Of a stretch of 64,000 nt of DNA, positions 34,505 to 42,062 are shown in pieces. The position numbers and the translations under genes were made by a program. The notes under the pieces were generated by a model. The model did not search any database, was not told the origin of the DNA, and saw only the letters and a program-made list of their open reading frames with translations. This DNA comes from Alistipes sp. dk3624 (GTDB taxonomy: Bacteria > Bacteroidota > Bacteroidia > Bacteroidales > Rikenellaceae). How positions within the stretch are numbered: the first letter of the stretch is position 1; each line of letters begins with the position of its first letter. The DNA lies in the NCBI RefSeq assembly GCF_009557455.1, contig NZ_CP045651.1, forward strand, positions 1 through 64,000. Direction: 5' to 3'.

Positions 34505-35473
34505 ATGAAAAACGAGATGGTTAATGAATTGATCGGAGTCATGCGGGAACGGATTCCCAAAGGCAGCAACCTGGCCAATTCCCTGATGGAGATCCTATGT
34601 ATGGGTAAGGAGGCCATTTACCGTAGGCTGCGGGGCGAGGTCGCCTTTACGTTCGAAGAGGTTTCTCTGATCTCGCAGCATCTGGGCATTTCGCTCGACA
34701 AAATTGTCGGACGCCGGATGCTCAACGATACGATGTTCGACCTGAACCTGCTGCATACAGGGGATCCGATCGAGAGTTATTACGAAATCCTGGTGCGTTA
34801 CGCGAAATTGTTCGACCTGCTGCGCGACGATCCGACGGCGAGCGTGGCGACGGCTTCGAACCTGATTCCGTTTACGTTCTATTCTCCGTACGAATGCCTT
34901 TCGAAATTCCGTCTGGGCCGCTGGATCTACCATCACGGTAAAATGAAGCCTCCCGCCAGCCTGTCCGACCTACAAGTGCCGGACAAAGTGCCCCAGATGC
35001 ACTGGAAACTCAGCGCAAGCATCCGGCAGTTGTCCCACACCAGTTTTATCTGGGATTACAACATATTCCGGTCGATCGTCAAGGAGATCCGTTATTTTGC
35101 CGGACTCGACCTGCTCTCCGCCGAGGACGTGAGAAATATGAAGAAAGAATTGGGACTGCTGCTGTCGGAACTGGAAGCCGTGACGATGACCGGAGAGTTC
35201 AGCAAGGGACATTCGCTGGCGATCTACCTGTCGGATATCAATTTCGAGGCGACTTACACGTATGTCGAGAAGGGCGATTTCCAGGCCTGCCTGTTCCGTG
35301 TTTATTCGATCAACTCGATGGATTCGCAGAATCCGCGCATGTGCAACATTCAGAAAAACTGGATACAGTCGCTTAAACGTCATTCGACGCTGATCTCGCA
35401 GAGCAGCGAGATCCAGCGGAGGCAATTTTTCAACGAACAGCGGGAGATCGTCGAAAGCCTGCAGGAAGCCTGA
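34505..35473 (+). CDS. HTH protein with conserved alpha-helical C-terminal domain (copy 2)
   Basis: A 322-residue paralogue of the gene at 33084, with the same layout: HTH at about 15-65 (LMEILCMGKEAIYRRLRG, FEEVSLISQHLGISLDKIVG), helical middle, and the shared segments LSDINFEATYTYV near 245 and HSTLISQSSEIQRRQFF near 295. The HTH recognition region is close but not identical between the copies, so both may bind similar operators. Tandem duplication with separate terminators suggests divergence in expression or ligand rather than a fixed heterodimer. Family function is not known to me. Confidence 0.85.
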   Translation: MKNEMVNELIGVMRERIPKGSNLANSLMEILCMGKEAIYRRLRGEVAFTFEEVSLISQHLGISLDKIVGRRMLNDTMFDLNLLHTGDPIESYYEILVRYAKLFDLLRDDPTASVATASNLIPFTFYSPYECLSKFRLGRWIYHHGKMKPPASLSDLQVPDKVPQMHWKLSASIRQLSHTSFIWDYNIFRSIVKEIRYFAGLDLLSAEDVRNMKKELGLLLSELEAVTMTGEFSKGHSLAIYLSDINFEATYTYVEKGDFQACLFRVYSINSMDSQNPRMCNIQKNWIQSLKRHSTLISQSSEIQRRQFFNEQREIVESLQEA

Positions 35474-35498
35474 TTCGTTCTTTGCCGAAAACGGGCGA

Positions 35499-35536
35499 AG
35501 GCCGGGCCGTATGTATGTACGGGTCGGCTTTTTTGC
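35499..35536 (+). terminator. Terminator after HTH copy 2
   Basis: An imperfect stem (AAGGCCGGGCCGTA against TACGGGTCGGCTT) with loop TGTATG and a TTTTTT tail, beginning 26 bases after the stop. Confidence 0.75.
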
Positions 35537-35814
35537 GTAACGGGACGTACTGTATCGTTTCGTGTACCATGTCCGGACGCGCTCGTTGAGGAGCGGAAAT
35601 TTTTACGTTCGATGCAGACCGTCATGCCGGGACGGTTTCCGGTGACGAATCCGTTGCGGGCGGCAATGAGCGCGGGGTACGCCGCCCGGACGGAAGAGTT
35701 TCCGACCTGTCTGCCGGAAAACGGGATTCCGGGAGGCTCCCGTGAAAGCGGAAAGAGAAAGGAACAGTCGCTCTTGGCGGTTGCATCCGGCGCGGGAAAC
35801 GGTTCGGTCCGAGG
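35537..35814. other. Intergenic region between convergent genes
   Basis: No gene supported. A CGGGA / TCCCG hairpin near 35723-35741 could help end the minus-strand TonB-hybrid transcript. Confidence 0.45.
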
Positions 35815-37047
35815 TCAGAACCGGATGTCGAGGCGAACGAAGCCTTTGCCGGGCGTCCAGTCGGGGCCTTCCCGCACGAGGCGGACGGCTTCCCGGTCGG
35901 CTGCGGTACCCAGGCTGCGGATCACTTCGATGTCGACGGGGCGTCCTGCGGAGTCGATCCTGAAACGGAGAGTTACTTTGCCGTGCGGTAGGTTCCCGTC
36001 GTCCGGATAGACTTTGCGCTCGTCCAGATACCGGAGATAGGCTTTGTGTCCGCCGACGGGGATGGATTTGCGGACGTCTTCCTGTCGTGCTTCGGGTTTC
36101 TGCGTACCGTAGCCTACGACGATGCATTCTGTCAATTGCTCGTCGTCCTCCTGCAATGCGAGCCGTATCGGGCGGGAGGTGTCGGCCGGTATTTTTTCGG
36201 TGCGATATCCCAGGTAGTTGATTTCCAGTGTGTCGGTTCCCGGAATTTTGGATAGCGAGAAATTTCCGTCGCTGTCGGTTACGGTGCCTTTGCCGGGTCC
36301 GGAAGCGACGGTGGCTCCGATAAGCGGCGTGCCGTTTCTATCGGTGATCCGGCCCCGTACCGATGCGGGTCTCCCGATTTTCCGGAAGATTCTTTCGGAA
36401 TCGGATGCCGGGGAGACCTGAACGGAGGATTGCATTTTCTCCGGGCGGTCGCTGCGTTCGGCGGCGATGTCGGCAGCGACCGGCAGGGCGGCCTCGTCCT
36501 GCGAAAGGCTTTCTTCGGAAGGAGCCGGCGGCGGAGTGCCGGCGACGGTTTCGCCCGGCCGGGATTTTTCGTTTTCGGCGTATTCTGCCTCTTGTTTCGC
36601 AAGGGGCGCCCGGTCTTCGGCTGCGGGCGTCTCTTCCGGATAGACCGACGGCGTTTCGGCGGCGGTTTTTGCCTCCGGGCGGGATTTTTCGGGCGTCGCG
36701 GCGGCGAGTACGACGGAATCGGCCGGAACGGAGCGTTCGGGCGTATCCTGCCGCAGTGCAATCGCCGGTTCCTGCATCGGAATATTCCGTAGCGTCAGCA
36801 GGTATCCTCCCGCGCCGGCGCACAGCAACAGCGCCGCCGCCGCGCTCCAGTAAATCCTGCGCCGCAGTTTTCCAGCGGCGCCCGTCACCCGGCGCTGCAT
36901 TCGCCGGATCGCATCGCCCGGATCGCCCGGCACCGCATCGTATCCTTCCAGCGCATCGTGCAGGAACGGATCGTCCATCGCTTCGCGTTCGATGCGGCGG
37001 GCTTCCCTACCCTTGCGGTTTCCGGTTATGTAATCGATCAGTTTCAT
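35815..37047 (-). CDS. Anti-sigma-like / CarboxypepD_reg / TonB C-terminal hybrid protein
   Basis: A 410-residue inner-membrane protein. Cytoplasmic N-terminus (about 1-60) of the type found next to ECF sigma factors, one TM (IYWSAAAALLLCAGAGGYLL near 64-85), a long Pro/Glu/Ala periplasmic linker (about 90-245), a CarboxypepD regulatory-like domain (about 250-320; VRGRITDRNGTPLIGATV), a SusC-like ECIVVGYGT motif near 332, and a TonB C-terminal domain (about 345-410; GKVTLRFRIDSAGRPVDIEV). It could couple the sigma factor to envelope state and energise an outer-membrane receptor. ATG at 37047 overlaps the sigma stop (ATGA), so the two are translationally coupled. Confidence 0.85.
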   Translation of the reverse strand: MKLIDYITGNRKGREARRIEREAMDDPFLHDALEGYDAVPGDPGDAIRRMQRRVTGAAGKLRRRIYWSAAAALLLCAGAGGYLLTLRNIPMQEPAIALRQDTPERSVPADSVVLAAATPEKSRPEAKTAAETPSVYPEETPAAEDRAPLAKQEAEYAENEKSRPGETVAGTPPPAPSEESLSQDEAALPVAADIAAERSDRPEKMQSSVQVSPASDSERIFRKIGRPASVRGRITDRNGTPLIGATVASGPGKGTVTDSDGNFSLSKIPGTDTLEINYLGYRTEKIPADTSRPIRLALQEDDEQLTECIVVGYGTQKPEARQEDVRKSIPVGGHKAYLRYLDERKVYPDDGNLPHGKVTLRFRIDSAGRPVDIEVIRSLGTAADREAVRLVREGPDWTPGKGFVRLDIRF

Positions 37048-37616
37048 CGTTCCGTCCGTTTTTCGATGCAGATTTTCAAGTTGCGTTTCCCGTTCTGGAT
37101 GTAGCTTTTGACGCTTTTCAAGTGCCATCCGGTCGCTTCGGCGATATCGGCGTAGGACATCTCTTCGAAAAAGAAATGCCGGATGCTGATCCGCTGCGGT
37201 TCGGGCAGTTCCTCGAGGCAGGCTTTCAGCGGTTCGTTCCGCGATACCGCTTCCGGTTCGTCCAATAGATGCGTAATTCCCGCCGATTCCATAAATCGCG
37301 CGTCCGGTTCGTGCGGAATTTCCCGTTTCGTTTTACGCAACTGCTGCAGGCAGTGATTTTTCGCCGCACTGTAAATCCATGTCCGGAATTCGCGGATTTC
37401 GTACCGTGCGATTTTGGGTTGCAGCTCTTCGAACAACGCCATTACCGCATCTTCCGCGAGATCCTGCCTTTGCAGGTATTTCAGGCATACGCCGTACAGC
37501 AACGGTATATACCGGCTGTACAGCGTGCCGAAGCAGCTATCCTGTCCGGTTTGGCGAAGCCGTCGCAGCAATTCGTCGTCGTCCGGTTCCCGGGTATGGG
37601 TCTGTGCGAAAAACAA
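37044..37616 (-). CDS. ECF-type RNA polymerase sigma factor
   Basis: A 190-residue sigma-70 family protein with region 2 at about 25-95 (YSRYIPLLYGVCLKYLQRQ, LAEDAVMALFEEL, WIYSAAKNHCLQQLRK) and region 4 at about 130-180 (LPEPQRISIRHFFFEEMSY, ADIAEATGWHLKSVKSYIQNG). Such factors redirect RNA polymerase in response to envelope signals. The next gene downstream overlaps by 4 bases and carries an anti-sigma-like N-terminus with a membrane anchor, so it is the probable partner. A near-consensus TACCTTTA box on the minus strand lies just upstream. Confidence 0.93.
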   Translation of the reverse strand: MFFAQTHTREPDDDELLRRLRQTGQDSCFGTLYSRYIPLLYGVCLKYLQRQDLAEDAVMALFEELQPKIARYEIREFRTWIYSAAKNHCLQQLRKTKREIPHEPDARFMESAGITHLLDEPEAVSRNEPLKACLEELPEPQRISIRHFFFEEMSYADIAEATGWHLKSVKSYIQNGKRNLKICIEKRTER

Positions 37617-37733
37617 GCCTGTTTTTGTTTTAAAGGTAGCTATTTTTACGGTTCGTCAAAAAATTTCCGGGTAATTTATGGAATTTCCGTGCGGAAGGCA
37701 TCTATCAGGCAAACGAACCTTAAAACATGGATT

Positions 37734-39575
37734 ATGAAAAAAGGAATTTTAAGAAAAACGCTGGTTGCGGCTTTTATGCTGCTGGCTGCGGCGCCGCTGC
37801 TGCGGGCCGAACGAATCGACGTGAGCGGACGGGTGACCGATGCCGACCGGACCCCGCTGCTCGGGGTAATCGTCAGGGCGGGAGCGGCCGACGGCGTGCT
37901 TACCGACGTAAATGGAAATTTTTTGGTGAAAGGCGTCGAACGCGGGAGTATGCTTACTTTTTCGTATATCGGGTATAAGACCCGTTCGGTAGCCGCCGAT
38001 TCGGTTCGGCTGCACGTGGTTCTCGAGAGCGATAACTTGCAACTGGAAGAGGAGTGCGTAGTCGTCGGTTACGGGACGGAGAAACAGAGCCTGCGGGCGG
38101 AGCGTATGCCGCGGGCGGTTTTCGCCGCGGATTGCGGCCTACCCCTGCCCGCGCCGGTTGCCGGAAACGGCGAAGCGTACGCCGCCTTTGCCGAAAATCG
38201 GTTCCGTTCGGCGCAGTCCGAACCGCTGTCCACCTTTTCGATCGACGTGGACGGAGCTTCTTACGGCAATCTCCGGCGCATGATCGGCAGGGGTGAGACG
38301 CCTCCGCAGGACGCGGTGCGGATCGAGGAAATGGTCAATTATTTCACCTATGGTTATAAAAAGCCCGAGGGGAACGATCCGGTGGCTATTTCGACCGAAA
38401 CCGGGATTTGCCCGTGGAACGAGGCGCACCGGTTGGTGCGGATCGGTATCAAGGCGCGGGAGATCGCTTCCGAGGCTTTGCCCGCGTCCAACTTCGTGTT
38501 CCTGATCGATGTTTCGGGATCGATGTACGGCCCCGACCGACTCGGGCTCGTCGTTTCTTCGATGAAGTTGCTGATCAACAACCTGCGCGACAAAGACCGC
38601 GTCGGCATCGTTACTTACTGCGGCAGTGCGAAAACGGTTCTGGAGTCCGTGCCGGGCAGCGAAAAACAGAAAATCAGGGACGCGCTCGAACAACTCGAGG
38701 CCGGCGGTTCGACGGCCGGCGGCGCGGGGATTCAGAAGGCTTACGACCTGGCTCGGCGCAGTTTTATCGACGGCGGTAACAACCGGGTGATCCTTTGTAC
38801 GGACGGGGATTTCAACGTCGGCGTTTCGAGCGAGGCGGAACTGGAACGGTTGATCGCGAAGGAGCGTCAGAGCGGCGTTTTTTTGACGGTTCTCGGTTAC
38901 GGGATGGGGAATTACAAGGACGGAAAGCTGCAAACGCTGGCCGAAAAGGGTAACGGCAACCATGCCTATATCGACGACCTGCAGGAAGCGAACCGCGTGT
39001 TGGTGAACGAATTCGGTTCGACGATGCACACGGTCGCCAAAGACGTGAAATTGCAGATCGAGTTCAACCCGGCTCGGGTTCAGACTTATCGTCTGATCGG
39101 ATACGAAAGCCGGTTGCTGAACAAGGAAGATTTCAACGACGACACGAAAGACGCCGGTGAAATTGGCGCCGGGCACTGCGTGACGGCCCTTTACGAAGTG
39201 GTTCCGGCGGGTGCGGCGGGGAACGTTCCGGGTAGTGTCGATCCGCTGAAATACCAGTCGGCCGCTCCGGTTCCGTCCTATGCGGGGCCCGATTCCGAGA
39301 TGCTGACCGTCAAACTCCGTTACAAGGAGCCGGACGGAGACGTCAGCAAAAAAATGGAGGTCGCCCTGGTCGATTCGGGCGGAGACCGGGTGTCGTCCGA
39401 TTTCCGTTTCGCTTCGGCCGTGGCGATGTTCGGACAGTTGCTGCGCAATTCGGATTTCCGAGGAAAAGCCACGTACGACGATGTGATCGCGCTGGCCCGC
39501 CGGGGACTCGACGACGATCCGCAGGGATACCGGCGGGAGTTTATCCGGTTGGTCGAAACGGTGAAAAACCTGTAA
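37734..39575 (+). CDS. Exported CarboxypepD_reg - von Willebrand factor A protein (YfbK-like)
   Basis: A 613-residue protein: signal peptide ending PLLRA, CarboxypepD regulatory-like domain (about 28-95; VSGRVTDADRTPLLGVIV), a SusC-like ECVVVGYGTEK motif near 105, the YfbK N-terminal region (STFSIDVDGASYGNLRRM near 168), a vWA domain with MIDAS DVSGSM near 259 and CTDGDFNVG near 355, and a C-terminal DUF3520-type region. Family members are surface or periplasmic, of unknown role. A much longer in-frame reading upstream is antisense to the sigma gene; ATG at 37734 starts a good signal peptide. It is divergent from the sigma operon, whose hybrid protein shares its CarboxypepD and VVGYGT modules. 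Confidence 0.88.
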   Translation: MKKGILRKTLVAAFMLLAAAPLLRAERIDVSGRVTDADRTPLLGVIVRAGAADGVLTDVNGNFLVKGVERGSMLTFSYIGYKTRSVAADSVRLHVVLESDNLQLEEECVVVGYGTEKQSLRAERMPRAVFAADCGLPLPAPVAGNGEAYAAFAENRFRSAQSEPLSTFSIDVDGASYGNLRRMIGRGETPPQDAVRIEEMVNYFTYGYKKPEGNDPVAISTETGICPWNEAHRLVRIGIKAREIASEALPASNFVFLIDVSGSMYGPDRLGLVVSSMKLLINNLRDKDRVGIVTYCGSAKTVLESVPGSEKQKIRDALEQLEAGGSTAGGAGIQKAYDLARRSFIDGGNNRVILCTDGDFNVGVSSEAELERLIAKERQSGVFLTVLGYGMGNYKDGKLQTLAEKGNGNHAYIDDLQEANRVLVNEFGSTMHTVAKDVKLQIEFNPARVQTYRLIGYESRLLNKEDFNDDTKDAGEIGAGHCVTALYEVVPAGAAGNVPGSVDPLKYQSAAPVPSYAGPDSEMLTVKLRYKEPDGDVSKKMEVALVDSGGDRVSSDFRFASAVAMFGQLLRNSDFRGKATYDDVIALARRGLDDDPQGYRREFIRLVETVKNL

Positions 39576-39596
39576 CGTTCGAAACCGGGAATACAA

Positions 39597-39633
39597 AACG
39601 GGGAGGCGTGAGACGAGCGCCTTCCCGTTTCGT
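39597..39633. terminator. Bidirectional terminator between vWA and DJ-1 genes
   Basis: A 12-bp stem AACGGGGAGGCG / CGCCTTCCCGTT (39597-39608 and 39618-39629, one G-U pair) between two convergent genes, 21 bases past the vWA stop. Confidence 0.75.
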
Positions 39634-39675
39634 ATTCAGGATATGGTCGTGTGAGGAACGACCGGTTGCCGGTAG

Positions 39676-40206
39676 TTACTTTTTCAGTTCCTCCACGACT
39701 TTCGGCAGCATCGTCCGGATGGTGTGTTCGTCTTTGGCCGTGTAGAAATTGCCGTCGGTCACCGAATCTTCGTCGGTGGCTTTGCCTTTTTGAATGGCGG
39801 TTTTCGCCAGCGGATGCAGCGCCAGTTTCCGGCCGGCGGTTATCCCGGCGAACTCGAACATCATCGCGGCGGCGCAGTGCCCGATCATGATTTTCCCTTT
39901 TTCGCCGAATGCTTTCAGTACGGCCATCAGGTCGACGTTGTACGGTTTCTCCGCGTTTTGCTGGAAGACCGGCACGGCGTCGCCGCAGGCGAATACCAGG
40001 GCGTCGAATTCGTCTTCGCGTCCTTTGAGGTGGGCGATCACGTCGTCGGCGACCAGCGCGATGCCCGAATTGCTTTTGATCTCTTTCGAATTCGCTACGG
40101 CGAATACTTTGCAGGGAATCCCGTTTTCATAAAATGTTTCCAGGTACTCGAACAGGCCGAACCCGTTTACCGGATTGACGGCCACGACAGCTACTTTCTT
40201 TGCCAT
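39676..40206 (-). CDS. DJ-1/PfpI-family protein
   Basis: A 176-residue cytoplasmic class I glutamine-amidotransferase-like protein of the DJ-1/PfpI superfamily (deglycases, chaperones, proteases). Fold features: AKKVAVVAVNPVNGFG at the N-terminus, EFDALVFACGDAVP near 75 and a nucleophile-elbow Cys in GKIMIGHCAAAMMFE near 105. The ATG at 40206 is chosen because the first 33 codons of the longer frame are AT-rich leader. It is divergent from an HxlR regulator; in many bacteria such pairs respond to electrophiles or quinones, which fits this redox-rich neighbourhood (inference). Confidence 0.87.
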   Translation of the reverse strand: MAKKVAVVAVNPVNGFGLFEYLETFYENGIPCKVFAVANSKEIKSNSGIALVADDVIAHLKGREDEFDALVFACGDAVPVFQQNAEKPYNVDLMAVLKAFGEKGKIMIGHCAAAMMFEFAGITAGRKLALHPLAKTAIQKGKATDEDSVTDGNFYTAKDEHTIRTMLPKVVEELKK

Positions 40207-40266
40207 GACGTTTGATTTTTTTAGTGAAACAAAAGTTATCTTTCGTAAGTTCGTTATATTTGTGAA

Positions 40267-40274
40267 CAAATGTA
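40267..40274 (-). promoter_or_regulatory. -7 box of the DJ-1 gene
   Basis: Minus strand TACATTTG matches TAnnTTTG and lies 60 bases before the ATG at 40206. A plus-strand TATATTTG at 40255-40262 could serve the divergent regulator, so the two promoters would overlap. Confidence 0.5.
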
Positions 40275-40319
40275 GCGGAAACGAAAAGTAAAAACAAGAA
40301 GGCACTTGCAGATAAGTAA

Positions 40320-40335
40320 GTTACACGCATGTAAC
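40320..40335. promoter_or_regulatory. 16-bp dyad, candidate HxlR operator
   Basis: GTTACA-CGCA-TGTAAC is a perfect inverted repeat, 38 bases before the HxlR start and within the divergent intergenic region. HxlR dimers bind palindromes of this size next to their own genes, so autoregulation and control of the DJ-1 gene are plausible. Confidence 0.5.
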
Positions 40336-40373
40336 CGTTGCTGATCTTCAGGGAGTCGTTATCAGAAAAAATC

Positions 40374-40715
40374 ATGCAAAATTTTCATCGCGACGGAATA
40401 TGTCCGATCCGGGACGTGCTGAGCCGGCTGGGCGACAAGTGGTCGTTGCTCGTGCTCGTTTCGCTGCAAACGAACGGAGTCATGCGTTTCGGCGATTTGC
40501 AGCGGTCGATCGGCGACGTGTCGCAACGGATGCTGACGGTCACGCTGCGCACGCTGGAGGCGGACGGGATCGTGGAACGGAAAGCTTATGCCGAGGTGCC
40601 TCCGCGGGTGGAATACCGTCTGACCGACCGGGGCCGGAGCCTGATGCCGTACCTGAACGGGTTGGTGGAATGGGCGCAGCGGCACGCGGACGGCATTCTG
40701 GAAAGCAGAAAGTAG
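40374..40715 (+). CDS. HxlR-family transcriptional regulator
   Basis: A 113-residue winged-helix regulator. Family marks: CPIRDVLSRLGDKWSLLVL near residue 10, with an N-terminal Cys (Cys9) of the kind used as redox or electrophile sensor in HypR/YodB/QorR, then MRFGDLQRSIGDVSQRMLT (recognition helix) and the wing segment VEYRLTDRG. ATG at 40374 starts MQNFHRDGICPI, the usual beginning. It faces the DJ-1 gene across a region with a 16-bp dyad. Predicted role: repress the DJ-1 gene until the Cys is modified; inferred from family and layout. Confidence 0.9.
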   Translation: MQNFHRDGICPIRDVLSRLGDKWSLLVLVSLQTNGVMRFGDLQRSIGDVSQRMLTVTLRTLEADGIVERKAYAEVPPRVEYRLTDRGRSLMPYLNGLVEWAQRHADGILESRK

Positions 40716-40889
40716 AAGCGACGCATCCGCCCTGGTTCGACGATACGATCGAAGAGGTGCTATGCGAAAATTCTGGGCGTGCATTGGGCGACGGCCTTTC
40801 CCGGACGCAGATAGGATGGGTAGGTCATATGTGTATGATTTAATGTCGGTTATGTTTCGATGCCCGATTTCAGATTATCTCCGGCCGAT

Positions 40890-42059
40890 TCAATCCCGGC
40901 GGCGCTCCAGGACACGTACCGTCCGTTCCAGTCCGTCGGCAAGCAGCGTCCGGGGACAGGCGATATTCAGCCGGATGAATCCTTCTCCGCCGGGGCCGTA
41001 CAGCGTGCCCGAATTGACCATCAGTTTCTGTTCTTCCTGCAAACGCAGGGCCGTATCGTCCGAGCCGATACCGGTCGCCCGGCAATCGATCCAGACCAGG
41101 TAAGTTCCTTCGAGCGGCAGCACGGGGTATTGCGGCAGTCGTTCTTCGAAAAAGCGGCGGAGGTATTCGTAGTTTCCCCATAAATACTTTCGCAGGGCGT
41201 CGAGCCACGCCCCGCTTTCGTCGTAAGCCGCTATCGTGGCCGCCACGCCGAACGGGTTGACGTCGCACACTTCGTTGATGTTGACGGCGCGGTCGATGCG
41301 GCGGCGAACCTGTTCGTCGGCAGCGACGATGTCGGCGATTTGCAGCCCGGCCAAATTGAACGCCTTGCTTGGGGAGACGCAGGTCGCGGAGTTCATTAGG
41401 AAGCGTTCGGACAAGGAGGCGAAAGGCGTATAGTCATGCCCTTCGTAGGTCAGTTCGCAATGGATCTCGTCCGCAACCACGAATACCCCGTGCCGCAGGC
41501 AGATGTCGCCGATACGCCGCAACTCTTCCGGCGTCCAGACCCGTCCGACCGGGTTATGCGGGTTGCACAGCAGCAGCAGCTTCGCTTTCGGATCGGCGGC
41601 TTTCGCTTCGAGATCGTCGAAATCGACCGTATAGCGGTTGTCCCGGTAAACGAGGCGATTGGCCGACATTTCGCATCCGTCGTTGCGGATCGACGAGTAG
41701 AAACAGTTGTATGCCGGGGTTTGGACGATCACCCTGTCGCCCGGAACCGTCAGGGCTTTGATGATCGCCGATAACGCCGGTACGACGCCGCTCGTATAGA
41801 CGATCCACGGGGGATCCACCTGCCAGCGGTGACGGTTCCCGAACCACCGCACGACGGCATCGTAATAAGCCTGCGGCACTTTGGTATAGCCGAAAATCCC
41901 GTGCGCCACGCGCCGCTGCAAGGCTTCGATAACGGCTGGAGCGGTACGGAAGTCCATGTCCGCCACCCACATGGGCAGTACGCCCTCTTCTTCGGGGGTA
42001 TCCCATTTGTAGGAGTTCGTCCCGCGACGCGGGATAATTGTGTCGAAATCGTATTTCAT
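40890..42059 (-). CDS. PatB/MalY-type cystathionine beta-lyase (C-S lyase)
   Basis: A 389-residue PLP enzyme that cleaves C-S bonds of cystathionine or cysteine conjugates to pyruvate, ammonia and a thiol. Family segments: LPMWVADMDFRTAPAV near residue 30, CNPHNPVGRVW near 165, VVADEIHCELTYEGHDY near 195 and the Schiff-base Lys in CVSPSKAFNLAGLQIAD near 230. It is the last gene of the five-gene operon, 3 bases behind the MATE gene. With a MATE exporter and a flavodoxin in the same operon, removal of cysteine S-conjugates or thiols is a possible job; that is inference. Confidence 0.92.
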   Translation of the reverse strand: MKYDFDTIIPRRGTNSYKWDTPEEEGVLPMWVADMDFRTAPAVIEALQRRVAHGIFGYTKVPQAYYDAVVRWFGNRHRWQVDPPWIVYTSGVVPALSAIIKALTVPGDRVIVQTPAYNCFYSSIRNDGCEMSANRLVYRDNRYTVDFDDLEAKAADPKAKLLLLCNPHNPVGRVWTPEELRRIGDICLRHGVFVVADEIHCELTYEGHDYTPFASLSERFLMNSATCVSPSKAFNLAGLQIADIVAADEQVRRRIDRAVNINEVCDVNPFGVAATIAAYDESGAWLDALRKYLWGNYEYLRRFFEERLPQYPVLPLEGTYLVWIDCRATGIGSDDTALRLQEEQKLMVNSGTLYGPGGEGFIRLNIACPRTLLADGLERTVRVLERRRD

Positions 42060-42062
42060 AAT

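Noticed and set aside
37269-37733. Upstream extension of the vWA gene
   Set aside because: It is antisense to the sigma factor gene; a proper signal peptide starts at 37734.
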